Source: Methanoregula sp. UBA64 (lineage in GTDB: Archaea > Halobacteriota > Methanomicrobia > Methanomicrobiales > Methanospirillaceae). From it: a stretch of 64,000 nucleotides of DNA. Both the position numbers and the translations under genes were made by a program. Shown here piece after piece: positions 1 through 7,836 of this stretch (its first letter is position 1; each line of letters starts with the position of its first letter). The DNA is taken from assembly GCF_002502735.1 (NCBI RefSeq), contig NZ_DAQC01000005.1, forward strand, positions 1 through 64,000. Direction: 5' to 3'. The notes under the pieces were generated by a model. It worked only from the letters and a program-made list of their open reading frames with translations. It was not told where the DNA came from and did not search any database.

Positions 1-827
1 ATCATCCGCACATTGTAGCCCACCTGGTCGAAAGGCATGTGCCCCGGGCCCTCGATCATCCGCTGGACGCCGGCGGCCTGTGCCCGGCGGGCAAGCGTCC
101 CGAGCGTCACGTACTCCACCGACTTTGCGAGTTTTTCCGCATCCTGCTGGCAGCCGGGCCGCATCCCGTCGCCAAGGCTCACCGTGACATCGTATTCCGC
201 GAGAATTTCGAGAAGGTAATCGAACTCCGCGTACAGCGGGTTCTCCTCATCGCGGAGCATCATCATCGCGCAGTGGAACGTCCCGCCCCGGCTCACGACC
301 CCCATCAGGCGCGGGTCGAGTTTCAGCGCGTCAAGCACCTGCCGGTTCACCCCGCAGTGGAGCGTTAAGAAATCCACGCCCTGTTTGCAGTGCTCGCGGA
401 TGACCGTAAAGAGCAGGTCGGCGTCCACGTCCGCAGCGTTTCCCGCCCGGCGCACCGCCTCGTACACCGGCACGGTCCCGACCGTAGTATCGAGGGCAAG
501 CATCTTCTTCCTTATCGCAACCAGATCCCCGCCGGTCGAGAGGTCCATGATCGCGTCGGCGCCGCTCTTTAGCGCCGCCTTTGCCTTCTTCTCTTCGAGT
601 TTGTAATCGCACCGGCTCCCCGAGGTCCCGACATTCACGTTCACCTTGACCGTGCACCCTTCGCCGATCGCACATGCGCGGTGCTTCCGGTTCGGGTTAT
701 GCGGGATAACGATCCGGCCGTCGGCAATGGCCCGGGCCATGGCCACGGGGTCCATGCCCTCTGCCCGGGCAGCGGCCTTTACGGCAGCGGGGACCGACCG
801 CGAGCAGCTGCGGATGAGCAAATCCAT
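1..827 (-). CDS. thiC: Phosphomethylpyrimidine synthase ThiC, partial (3' end outside window)
   Basis: Radical SAM enzyme that converts aminoimidazole ribotide into the pyrimidine phosphate half of thiamine. The gene runs off the left edge, so about 275 N-terminal residues are present and the C-terminal Fe-S cysteine motif is not seen. Visible family signatures are IVIPHNPN near residue 40, KVNVNVGTSG shortly after, and EGPGHMPFDQVG close to the edge. I chose the ATG at 827; an in-frame ATG at 836 is also possible. A TATA-like CTAATAAG about 25 bases upstream fits a leaderless message from 827. The gene is divergent from the metallo-hydrolase at 862, with only 34 bases between starts. Confidence 0.93.
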   Translation of the reverse strand, partial: MDLLIRSCSRSVPAAVKAAARAEGMDPVAMARAIADGRIVIPHNPNRKHRACAIGEGCTVKVNVNVGTSGSRCDYKLEEKKAKAALKSGADAIMDLSTGGDLVAIRKKMLALDTTVGTVPVYEAVRRAGNAADVDADLLFTVIREHCKQGVDFLTLHCGVNRQVLDALKLDPRLMGVVSRGGTFHCAMMMLRDEENPLYAEFDYLLEILAEYDVTVSLGDGMRPGCQQDAEKLAKSVEYVTLGTLARRAQAAGVQRMIEGPGHMPFDQVGYNVRM

Positions 828-861
828 AAAAAACATCTGTCGGGATGCCTTATTAGTGTGC

Positions 862-1464
862 ATGCAGGTCAGGTGGATCCCCGAACAGGGAGCTCTTGCG
901 AATTCCTATATCTACGGGGCGGTCCTCGTGGACGCCGGCGTTTTCCCGATGGCAATCGAGCCGTACAAGGACGAGATCGACACGATTGTCCTTTCCCACT
1001 GCCACTTCGACCACACCTGGCACGTAAAGGAGATCGCCCGCATGTGCCAGGCGAAGATCGCGATCCACCGCGATGACGCGGGGGGCCTCATCGACGATGC
1101 AAAGAGCCTCTCGATGCAGTTTGGCTCCCGCTCGCCCGGGATCGTGCCGGACATCGTGCTCTCGGACGGCGACACCATCGGCGGGCTTACGGTTCTCCAT
1201 ACCCCCGGCCATACCCCGGGCTGTATCTGCCTCTGGTCGGAGAAGGATAAGGTGCTCATCAGCGGCGACACCGTTTTTACGGACGGCGCATTCGGGCGGT
1301 ACGATTTCCCGGGAGGGAGCAGGCAGGCGCTTGAGAAATCCCTTGAACGACTCGCACCGCTCGATGTGGAAGGACTCTATCCCGGCCACGGCGAACCCGT
1401 TGACTGCGGGGGCAAACGCCACATCGCGGCAGCAAACCAGCTCATGAAGGGCGGCTATGGATAA
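862..1464 (+). CDS. MBL-fold metallo-hydrolase (glyoxalase II-like)
   Basis: A 200-residue metallo-beta-lactamase-fold hydrolase, cytosolic, probably binding two metal ions. The zinc motif HCHFDH lies at residues 46-51, followed by HTPGHTPG near 110 and SGDTVF near 135, then PGHGEP near the C-terminus, which is the order of glyoxalase II-type enzymes. The substrate cannot be told from sequence. The ATG at 862 is preferred because the protein then begins just before the first strand; an in-frame GTG lies at 856. CATAAAA at 825-831 could be its TATA box. Its last 8 bases overlap the following DUF123 gene, so the two are probably co-transcribed. Confidence 0.88.
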   Translation: MQVRWIPEQGALANSYIYGAVLVDAGVFPMAIEPYKDEIDTIVLSHCHFDHTWHVKEIARMCQAKIAIHRDDAGGLIDDAKSLSMQFGSRSPGIVPDIVLSDGDTIGGLTVLHTPGHTPGCICLWSEKDKVLISGDTVFTDGAFGRYDFPGGSRQALEKSLERLAPLDVEGLYPGHGEPVDCGGKRHIAAANQLMKGGYG

Positions 1465-1900
1465 GGGCATCTACTGTCTTGTCCTGAAAAACTTCGCCTG
1501 CACCGCGAAGGTGGGGGCGCTCGGGAACATCCCGTTCTCTGCCGGCTGGCACTGCTACATCGGGTCGGCTCTCGGGCCCGGCGGCCTTGTCAGGCTCGAA
1601 CGCCACCTGAAGCTTGCGGCAAACAAGGACAAGAGGCCGAAATGGCATATCGACTACCTGCTCACCAGCCCCCAGTTCGCGGTCGCGTACGCGGTCTCTG
1701 CGCCGACAACCGATCCGCTCGAATGCCGGCTCGCAGAAATTCTCGCGGGCGGCGGTGCCGGCGTTCCACGGTTCGGGTGCAGCGACTGCACCTGCCCCTC
1801 GCACCTCCTGTACCGGCCCCGGGAGCCAAAAGAGGAGATCGTTGCGGCATTTACCCGGCTCGGCCTTTCCCCCCGGATCCAAACTATGATTAGACCCTAA
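1457..1900 (+). CDS. DUF123 / GIY-YIG-like protein
   Basis: A 147-residue protein matching the DUF123 family, an archaeal domain related to GIY-YIG nucleases and sometimes fused to endonuclease III. The N-terminus reads GIYCLVL (residues 4-10) and later HCYIGSALGPGGL, giving the paired GIY and YIG-like motifs, with RLERH and WHIDYLL following as in the family. A cysteine cluster GCSDCTC sits near residue 110. Nuclease activity has not been established for DUF123, so the function is open. It overlaps the upstream hydrolase by 8 bases and is followed after 15 bases by a flavoprotein gene, suggesting a three-gene transcript. Confidence 0.82.
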   Translation: MDKGIYCLVLKNFACTAKVGALGNIPFSAGWHCYIGSALGPGGLVRLERHLKLAANKDKRPKWHIDYLLTSPQFAVAYAVSAPTTDPLECRLAEILAGGGAGVPRFGCSDCTCPSHLLYRPREPKEEIVAAFTRLGLSPRIQTMIRP

Positions 1901-1915
1901 CGACAGGGTAAGAGT

Positions 1916-2470
1916 ATGAAAGTCCTCGGGTTATCGGGCAGCATGCGGAAAGACGGGAACACCGCACTGCTCGTAAAAGAGATCCTCAAACCGGGCGAGG
2001 CGGCGGGGATCGAGACGGAGTTTGTCTCGCTTGCAGGCAAAAAGATCCTCCCCTGCCTTGGCTGCGGAAAGTGCAAGGAGAAGAAGTGGTGCGTGATCGA
2101 AGGCGACGACTGGGGAGCGATCGCGCAGAAGATGATCGACTGCGAGGTGCTCGTGATCGGGTCGCCCGTGTATTACTACGATGTCTGCGGCCAGCTCAAG
2201 AACTTCATTGACCGGACCTACTCGCTCTACCATGACCGGAAACTTGCCGGCCGAAGAGGGATCGCGGTTGCCGTGAACGCCTCGGCCGGCGCGGACCGGG
2301 CGGTCAAGACCATCGAGGGGTTCCTCAACTCGCACGAGTTAGCATCGCTCGGTGCGGTCACCGGGAAGGGCTTTACTGAGGGCGAGGTCATGGACGATGA
2401 CAATGCCATGGCCCATGCAAAAGTGGTCGGAGACAAGATCGTCCGGCTGCTCCGGCCCCGCCACGATTAA
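1916..2470 (+). CDS. Iron-sulfur flavoprotein / NADPH-dependent FMN reductase family
   Basis: A flavodoxin-fold redox protein of 184 residues. The FMN phosphate loop is GLSGSMRKDGNT at residues 5-16, and GSPVYYYDVCGQLKNF near 82 is the second flavin loop. Between them is a compact cysteine motif, CLGCGKCKEKKWC, the spacing expected for the 4Fe-4S cluster of the Isf family of methanogens. Such proteins pass electrons from ferredoxin to oxygen or peroxide or other acceptors; the actual partner is unknown here. It ends two bases before the convergent cofH gene. Two more members of the same family are at 36375 and 37105. Confidence 0.87.
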   Translation: MKVLGLSGSMRKDGNTALLVKEILKPGEAAGIETEFVSLAGKKILPCLGCGKCKEKKWCVIEGDDWGAIAQKMIDCEVLVIGSPVYYYDVCGQLKNFIDRTYSLYHDRKLAGRRGIAVAVNASAGADRAVKTIEGFLNSHELASLGAVTGKGFTEGEVMDDDNAMAHAKVVGDKIVRLLRPRHD

Positions 2471-2472
2471 TT

Positions 2473-3561
2473 TTATTCCACGATACGGTACAGCGTTGTC
2501 CGGCGCTTCAGCGGCCGACCGATGTCTTCTGCCACCCGCTGCATCTCGGCCGGGTCAAGGTAATCTGTATTTACTGCCCCGGCACCCTTGGAGATGCTCT
2601 CTTCGTACATCGTGCCCCCGAGGTCGTTTGCCCCGGCAAGAAGCCCGAGCTGCGCCATCTTGATCCCCTCTTTTACCCACGAGACCTGGATGTTTACAAA
2701 GTTGTCCAGAAAGAGCCGGGCCACCGCTACCATCAGGCCGTCTTCTCTCCCCGTTGCACCGGCCCGGGCAAGCCCCGCCCGGTAGATCGGCGTGTTCATG
2801 TGGACAAACGAGAGGGGGACGAATTCGGTAAACCCGTGCGTCTCGTCCTGGATCTCCCGGAGGATTGCCAGGTGCCGGGCCCGGTCCGCATCGCTCTCGC
2901 AGTGGCCGTACATGATCGTTGCCGTGGTCGGGATACCGAGATTGTGGGCCTCTTTGATGATCCGGATCCATTCTGCGGTCGGGATCTTCCGGGGGCAGAT
3001 CTTCTCCCGCACGGAATCGACGAGGATCTCTGCTGCCGTCCCGCACATCGAGGCAAGGCCCGCGGCCTTCATCGCGGAGAGCACCTCCTTTGTGGATATC
3101 CCGCTCCTCCGCGCTGCGTACGCAACCTCCATTGGGTTGCTGGCATGGAGGTGGACGCCCGGCGCGGACTCACAGATCCAGCGGTACACATCGATATAAC
3201 TCTGTGCGGTAAAGGCCGGGTGGAGGCCGCTTACCGTGCAGATCTCGGTGACGTTCCGGGACTTTGCAAGCGCAGCCTTCTCCCGGATCACGGTCTCGTC
3301 GTGGAAGTAGACCCCTTCATCCCCGGGTTTTTTGCAGAACCCGCAGAACCCGCAGGCGTTGACGCAGAGGTTGGTCACGTTGATATTCTGGTTGCGGACA
3401 TAGGTGACCGCGTCCCCCGCGATAATTTCGCGTTTCTCATCGGCAGCCGCCACGACCTTCCAGAGGTCGCGGCCGCGTATCCCAAAAAGCATCCGGGCGT
3501 CTTCTTCGCTGATCCGGTGCCCGGCAACGGCGTCGGAGAGCAGTGCAGCAAGCGTTTCCAT
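2473..3561 (-). CDS. cofH: F420 chromophore synthase subunit CofH, paralogue 1
   Basis: Radical SAM enzyme that joins the tyrosine-derived hydroxyphenyl group to 5-amino-6-ribitylaminouracil, the first CofG/CofH step to the deazaflavin of coenzyme F420. The protein is 362 residues, the usual length. The SAM cluster motif CX3CX2C is at Cys66, Cys70 and Cys73 after YVRNQNINVTNLC; further matches are TEICTVSGLHP, TTATIMYGHCE and HGFTEFVPLSFVH. A second CofH lies at 4975-6069 in the same orientation. Presence of two CofH copies is common in Methanomicrobia; whether both make the F420 precursor is not known. CofG is not in the window. Confidence 0.92.
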   Translation of the reverse strand: METLAALLSDAVAGHRISEEDARMLFGIRGRDLWKVVAAADEKREIIAGDAVTYVRNQNINVTNLCVNACGFCGFCKKPGDEGVYFHDETVIREKAALAKSRNVTEICTVSGLHPAFTAQSYIDVYRWICESAPGVHLHASNPMEVAYAARRSGISTKEVLSAMKAAGLASMCGTAAEILVDSVREKICPRKIPTAEWIRIIKEAHNLGIPTTATIMYGHCESDADRARHLAILREIQDETHGFTEFVPLSFVHMNTPIYRAGLARAGATGREDGLMVAVARLFLDNFVNIQVSWVKEGIKMAQLGLLAGANDLGGTMYEESISKGAGAVNTDYLDPAEMQRVAEDIGRPLKRRTTLYRIVE

Positions 3562-3684
3562 CCTGGCACATCCCTGTCCTGTGTGTCACACTGTGTCATG
3601 CAGGACAATAAAACCTGTCTGATGGGGGCAAATCCCGTCATAATTATTACACCGTGGCACCAATCTGCATCATACGAGGGTTTT

Positions 3685-3984
3685 ATGCAAAGGGTCACGG
3701 TTCATCTCTCAAAGAAGGTTGCCGACGGGTATGTCATCCCGCTCGGGCCGGCAAACCTGGTCGCGATCATCACGGATACGGGCCTGGTCGGGTGCGGCGC
3801 ATTCGATGTCGCAGCGCTCGATTCGTTCAGCTATCCGGCGGCAAAGGTCCGCCCGGTCCACGGGCCGTCTATCGTCAACACCGACGATATCCTGACCGGC
3901 ATTGTCAAGGAGACCAACCGGAGCGCCATGAGCCGGGGGATCAAAAACGGCATGACCGGGCGTCAGGCGCTGGAACTCCTGTAA
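3685..3984 (+). CDS. DUF1805 domain protein
   Basis: A 99-residue protein that is one DUF1805 domain (the YunC-like family). Visible features are GYVIPLGPANLVAIITDTGLVGCGAFDV in the first half (read in two parts), and a conserved-looking DILTGIVKETN and GMTGRQALELL in the second half. No catalytic role is established for the family. I start at the ATG at 3685, since the longer open frame upstream is antisense to cofH. AATTATTACACC at 3640-3651 is a plausible TATA region. It lies alone between two cofH genes and points toward the DUF169 gene, 108 bases downstream. Confidence 0.85.
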   Translation: MQRVTVHLSKKVADGYVIPLGPANLVAIITDTGLVGCGAFDVAALDSFSYPAAKVRPVHGPSIVNTDDILTGIVKETNRSAMSRGIKNGMTGRQALELL

Positions 3985-4092
3985 GGGACCGTATTTCCTT
4001 TTTTTGCCCCGGAGACGGGACAGTTTTGCCTGACAGCAACTCTTTATTTTCGTCCGGTCCATTCCCGTGTAGGAAAAGGGAGCACGACGGGA

Positions 4093-4926
4093 ATGACCGT
4101 ACAGAGCGCGATTGCCAGAGCCGCCGGGTTTGCAACCGAACCGGTCGCTATTGTCTGGACCGACACAAAACCCGAAGGGGCACTTGAATTCAGACCCGGG
4201 GTCTGGGGCTGCGTGATGTGGATGTACGCCCGGGTTGCAAAGGACAAAAAGACCGCGGTCTTTACCCGGGAAACGATCGGCTGCATCGGTGCAGCGCTGG
4301 GCCTCGGGTTTGGCCGGCCGTTCGAACGGCACTCTGCAAAATCAGAAGAGGGCTTCTGTAGTTTTCTCTCGAACGGGATCGAGGGCGCACAGGACAGGGC
4401 GGCGTATACAGCCGTTGTGGAGAGCGGCCGGGACGAAAGGAACAAAAAAGTCCTTGCACGCGGCGAGCGGCTCTTAAAAAACCCGGAGGTTGCAAAGGCG
4501 TTCCTTGCGGCACTGCCTGAATACGACATCAAAGAGCAGTATATCGTGATGATGCCCCTTTCGCAGGTCGGCGACGGTGAGGAGGTAAAGAGCGTGGTCT
4601 TCCTTGCCGATGCCGACCAGATCTCGGCCCTCTCGATCCTGGCAAACTACGGGACCGGGACCATCACGGAACGGGTCACGGTAGCGGCCGGGGCCTCCGG
4701 GTGCCAGGCGATCGGCGCCTGCGTGTACGCGGAGGGCGAGGGCGAGCGTCCCCGGGCAGTGATCGGCCTCACTGACATCACCGCACGGAGAAACGTGCGA
4801 AAGATGCTCGGGAAGGACAAGCTCACCTTCGCGGTTCCGTACAGCATGTTCCTCGAAATGGAAACGTACGTGCCCGGCAGTTTCCTCGAATCCGACGAGT
4901 GGAAGGAACTGATAGCGTCAGAGTAA
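4093..4926 (+). CDS. DUF169 family protein
   Basis: A 277-residue cytosolic protein matching the DUF169 family, common in methanogens and of unknown function. It shows the family pattern of an N-terminal segment with EPVAIVWTDTKP near residue 17, a cysteine-containing GCVMWMYARVAKDKKT, then ETIGCIGAALGLGFG with conserved glycines and cysteine near 60-75, and a C-terminal GCQAIGACVYAEGEGE near 205-220. The cysteines recur at positions that could bind a metal or cofactor, but this is inference. CTTTATTTTC at 4041-4050 may be the TATA box and GGGAG at 4078-4082 a ribosome-binding site. It is convergent with the second cofH. Confidence 0.85.
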   Translation: MTVQSAIARAAGFATEPVAIVWTDTKPEGALEFRPGVWGCVMWMYARVAKDKKTAVFTRETIGCIGAALGLGFGRPFERHSAKSEEGFCSFLSNGIEGAQDRAAYTAVVESGRDERNKKVLARGERLLKNPEVAKAFLAALPEYDIKEQYIVMMPLSQVGDGEEVKSVVFLADADQISALSILANYGTGTITERVTVAAGASGCQAIGACVYAEGEGERPRAVIGLTDITARRNVRKMLGKDKLTFAVPYSMFLEMETYVPGSFLESDEWKELIASE

Positions 4927-4974
4927 AATAAAACAATAAAAAAAAAAAAGTCACGCGGGACTTTTGTCCCTGAG
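4927..4974. terminator. Probable bidirectional terminator between convergent genes
   Basis: Between the DUF169 stop and the cofH stop lies an A-rich stretch with an uninterrupted run of twelve A (poly-T on the minus strand), the usual archaeal termination signal for the minus-strand gene. GTCACGCGGGACTTTTGTCCC beside it can form a short GGGAC/GTCCC hairpin. Confidence 0.5.
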
Positions 4975-6069
4975 TCACACCAGCTCGTAGAGCGTTGTCC
5001 GCTGCCGGAGCGTGCGCCCGATATCCTGCGTGATGCGCTCCATGGTCTCGGGGGGGAGGTAACTTGCATCGCCCTCTCCTGCCCCGGCATCGACCGTGAC
5101 CTCATCGGTAAACATTGTCCCCGCAAGGTCGTCCCCGCCGCAGAGGAGCGCGAGCTGCGTCATCTTGATGCCGAGCTTGCCCCACGAGACCTGCACATGG
5201 TCGAAGTTGTCGAGGTACAGGCGCGAGACCGCGATCATCAGCAGGTCTTCCCTGCCGGTTGCCCCGGGCCGCCCAATCCCCTGCGTGAAGAGCGGCGTGT
5301 TGGGGTGGATGTACGACATGGGGATGAACTCGGTAAATCCATGCGTCTCATCCTGGATCTGCCGGATGATCCCCAGGTGGTCCACCTGGTCTTTTGCCGA
5401 CTCGTACGAGCCGTACATGATCGTGGCCGAGGTCCGGATGCCCATGTTGTGCGCCTCTTTGATGATCCGGGCCCACTCGGCGCCGGGGACTTTTTTCGGG
5501 CAGATAACGTCCCGGACCGGCTGGATCAAAATCTCCGCCGCGGTCCCCTGGAGCGAGCCGAGACCCCCCTCTTTGAATGCGGTAAGCACCTCGGCGGTCG
5601 TGCATTTGCTCCTTTTCGCCGCATGGGCCACCTCGTCCGGGCTGAAGGCATGGACGTGGATATCGGGCGCAACCTCGTGCACCGCAGCGATGAGGTCGAG
5701 GTAACTATCGAGATTGAAGGCGGGGTTGACGCCCGAGAGGAAACAGACCTCGGTGACCCTGCGTTCCTTTGCCTGCCGGACCCCTTTCTGGAGCGTGGCG
5801 CGGTCCAGGCAGTAGGCCCCGGGATCGGTTGCTTTTTTCCCGAATCCGCAGAACCCGCAGAGGTTCTTGCAGATGTTTGTTACGTGCAGGTTCTGGTTCC
5901 TGACGTAGGTGACGATGTTTCCCACTTTTTGTTCGCGCACTTCGTCGGCAGCGGCCGTGATCGAGAAGATGTCCCGGCCGGTCGTCTTCATTAAAACCGT
6001 GCCCTCTTCCGGGGTGAGCCGGTGGCCGGCCTTCACATCAGAAAGGAGCTTTGCAAGAGTTGGGGTCAT
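4975..6069 (-). CDS. cofH: F420 chromophore synthase subunit CofH, paralogue 2
   Basis: Second CofH-type radical SAM protein, 364 residues. Cys67, Cys71 and Cys74 form the CX3CX2C cluster site after YVRNQNLHVTNIC, and TEVCFLSGVNPAF, HVHAFSPDEV, TSATIMYGSYE and HGFTEFIPMSYIH follow in family order. It differs from the copy at 2473-3561 along its whole length but keeps all core motifs, so it is an old paralogue rather than a recent duplication. It either makes the same hydroxyphenyl transfer or a related one. The neighbour downstream on the same strand is the other cofH, separated by plus-strand DUF1805 and DUF169 genes. Confidence 0.92.
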   Translation of the reverse strand: MTPTLAKLLSDVKAGHRLTPEEGTVLMKTTGRDIFSITAAADEVREQKVGNIVTYVRNQNLHVTNICKNLCGFCGFGKKATDPGAYCLDRATLQKGVRQAKERRVTEVCFLSGVNPAFNLDSYLDLIAAVHEVAPDIHVHAFSPDEVAHAAKRSKCTTAEVLTAFKEGGLGSLQGTAAEILIQPVRDVICPKKVPGAEWARIIKEAHNMGIRTSATIMYGSYESAKDQVDHLGIIRQIQDETHGFTEFIPMSYIHPNTPLFTQGIGRPGATGREDLLMIAVSRLYLDNFDHVQVSWGKLGIKMTQLALLCGGDDLAGTMFTDEVTVDAGAGEGDASYLPPETMERITQDIGRTLRQRTTLYELV

Positions 6070-6093
6070 GGTGACTGCACCGTCGCGTACCGC

Positions 6094-7050
6094 TTATTTT
6101 TTCTTCTTTGCCTTCCGCGATTTCTTAGTGGCGTCCTCTTCTTTTTTCCCGGCGTACCATTCCCAGCCGAGCATCGCGAGGATGATGACGATGGCGACCT
6201 CCCAGATGTGGAGCGGGAGCAGGCCCACGTACGGGATGGTAAAGAGGGCTTTCCCCACAACCCATTCCTTTTTGACCGGCTCTATTGTCCCGACATCGCC
6301 AACCGAGAGGTAGCCCTCGTCGCTGACCGGGTTGTTGTCGCCCTTGGTGATGTACCCGCCGTGGGTCGTGGCATTCCCGTATATGATGTACCCGGAGCCG
6401 TTCACCACGAACTGTGCGGGCATGAAGTAGGCCTCTCCCGTCGATGACCGGAAGCCCATGCCCTGTGCGTTCTGGGAAATGTTCTGCGGCAGGGTGGCGT
6501 TTGCCGGGTACAGGATATAATACCCGTATGCGGTGGACGCACTGGTCTGGAGCGGGATGTATCCCGACGGCGTCACCGAGCCCCGGTACGGGTTGAGATA
6601 GGTAGGCTCGGGCTCGCCCGCTTCTGTCCAGGTCATGGCCCGGTGGATGATCGGGTGCTGTTTTGCAAACGGCAAAAGCCCGACCTGCGTCCAGAAATCA
6701 GTCTCGCCGTTCGGCCGGTAGATGACCACGTCGCCGTAGTCGCCGAACTTCTGGTACCCGGTGGCATGGGCGGTATCCCATGTCTGCAAGGGACCGAATC
6801 GGTCGGCCTGAACAACCACGACGAGGTCGCCGATGTTCATGTGGGGCTCCATGCTCCCCGATTCCACGGTCACGACCGCAGGCCACGTCCCGCAGATCAA
6901 AAAGAGGGCAAAAGCAACGGCCACTACGACCCCGACCACCCAGAGGATATCGCGGGCAAGGGATACGGCCCAGTGCTCGCTTGTCCTGAAACGCTGGATC
7001 ATCGTGCGGGGATCCTGCGACGGTTCTTTTATCGGTTCCTGTTCTGCCAT
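6094..7050 (-). CDS. Type I signal peptidase, S26B (Sec11-like)
   Basis: Membrane-bound peptidase that cleaves signal peptides from exported proteins. It is 318 residues. One membrane segment covers about residues 34-54, followed by VESGSMEPH with the nucleophile Ser66, then GDYGDVVIYRP, and IIHRAM with His136 in place of the bacterial catalytic lysine, as in archaeal and ER enzymes. TKGDNNPVSD near 248 is the conserved aspartate region. A second membrane segment lies near 283-303 and the protein ends in a lysine-rich cytosolic tail. A long insert between the His and Asp boxes makes it larger than a minimal Sec11. It starts 50 bases from the LysE-type gene. Confidence 0.9.
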   Translation of the reverse strand: MAEQEPIKEPSQDPRTMIQRFRTSEHWAVSLARDILWVVGVVVAVAFALFLICGTWPAVVTVESGSMEPHMNIGDLVVVVQADRFGPLQTWDTAHATGYQKFGDYGDVVIYRPNGETDFWTQVGLLPFAKQHPIIHRAMTWTEAGEPEPTYLNPYRGSVTPSGYIPLQTSASTAYGYYILYPANATLPQNISQNAQGMGFRSSTGEAYFMPAQFVVNGSGYIIYGNATTHGGYITKGDNNPVSDEGYLSVGDVGTIEPVKKEWVVGKALFTIPYVGLLPLHIWEVAIVIILAMLGWEWYAGKKEEDATKKSRKAKKKK

Positions 7051-7100
7051 TCCTTAGGGCTCCGGTATTGGCGTTGCGGGTTAATATAGCGTACCGCTGG

Positions 7101-7727
7101 CTACGGGATGATGACCCGGGCAAGGTAGTATGCGCCGAAGAGGACCAGGAAACAGCCGCAGGCCGCCATGATCCCGCGGTAGGTCCGGTCCGAGAGAAGC
7201 GTTTTTCCTTTTGCTATCCCGGTCGAGACTACGGTGTACCACCCGAGGTCCGCACACCAGTGGCCGGCCATGAACACGCAGGCAAGGATGAGGCCGCCGG
7301 CAAGGCCCGCGATCACCATCGCGCTCCCGACCGAGAGCCACCAGATCCAGAAGTAGGGGTTCGCTACGCTCGTCACAAAACCGGCAAGGTACGGGTTTGC
7401 AAATGCCTTCCCCGTGCCTGCCCCGGCCCCGGCGAGCGTGGCCGTCCGGCTGCCGGCAACGGTGAGGACCCCGAAGGCCACGAGCGCAAGGCCGCCGATA
7501 ACCCCGATCGCGGTCGTGTACTGCAGGGCAACCGTGGCAAGCCCGGCAACGATCACAAGCAGGATGACCAGTTCGGTGAGCATGTGCCCGAGCGTTACCT
7601 TCGGGCCGGCCGTCCAGCCACCCGCAACCGAGGCATTGATGGTGGCGACAAGGGTCGGCCCCGGGGCAAGGGCGCCGGTCAGCCCGATGGCAAAGGCAAG
7701 GAGGAAGAACTGGAGCGTGTCGAACAT
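7101..7727 (-). CDS. LysE family exporter
   Basis: A 208-residue inner membrane protein with about six hydrophobic segments, of the LysE/RhtB superfamily that exports amino acids or other small cations. The N-terminal signature ALAPGPTLVATINASVAGGW near residues 19-38 is the family motif, and SVANPYFWIWWLSVG near 115 corresponds to the conserved NP element in the middle of the fold. The natural substrate is unknown. It lies just upstream of the signal peptidase gene on the same strand and is divergent from the DNA polymerase D small subunit. Confidence 0.87.
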   Translation of the reverse strand: MFDTLQFFLLAFAIGLTGALAPGPTLVATINASVAGGWTAGPKVTLGHMLTELVILLVIVAGLATVALQYTTAIGVIGGLALVAFGVLTVAGSRTATLAGAGAGTGKAFANPYLAGFVTSVANPYFWIWWLSVGSAMVIAGLAGGLILACVFMAGHWCADLGWYTVVSTGIAKGKTLLSDRTYRGIMAACGCFLVLFGAYYLARVIIP

Positions 7728-7836
7728 ACCGGTGATCCTGATAGGTCGGACAAGGTTGGGTACCGGATATTATGAAAGCATCCCTGCCATGCCGGATCAA
7801 TGGCTCTTATTTCCTGTTGCTGCAATATACTCTGGT

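Noticed and set aside
2800..3984. 394-codon open frame containing the DUF1805 gene
   Set aside because: Its first 295 codons are antisense to cofH; only the last 99 codons from 3685 form the real gene.
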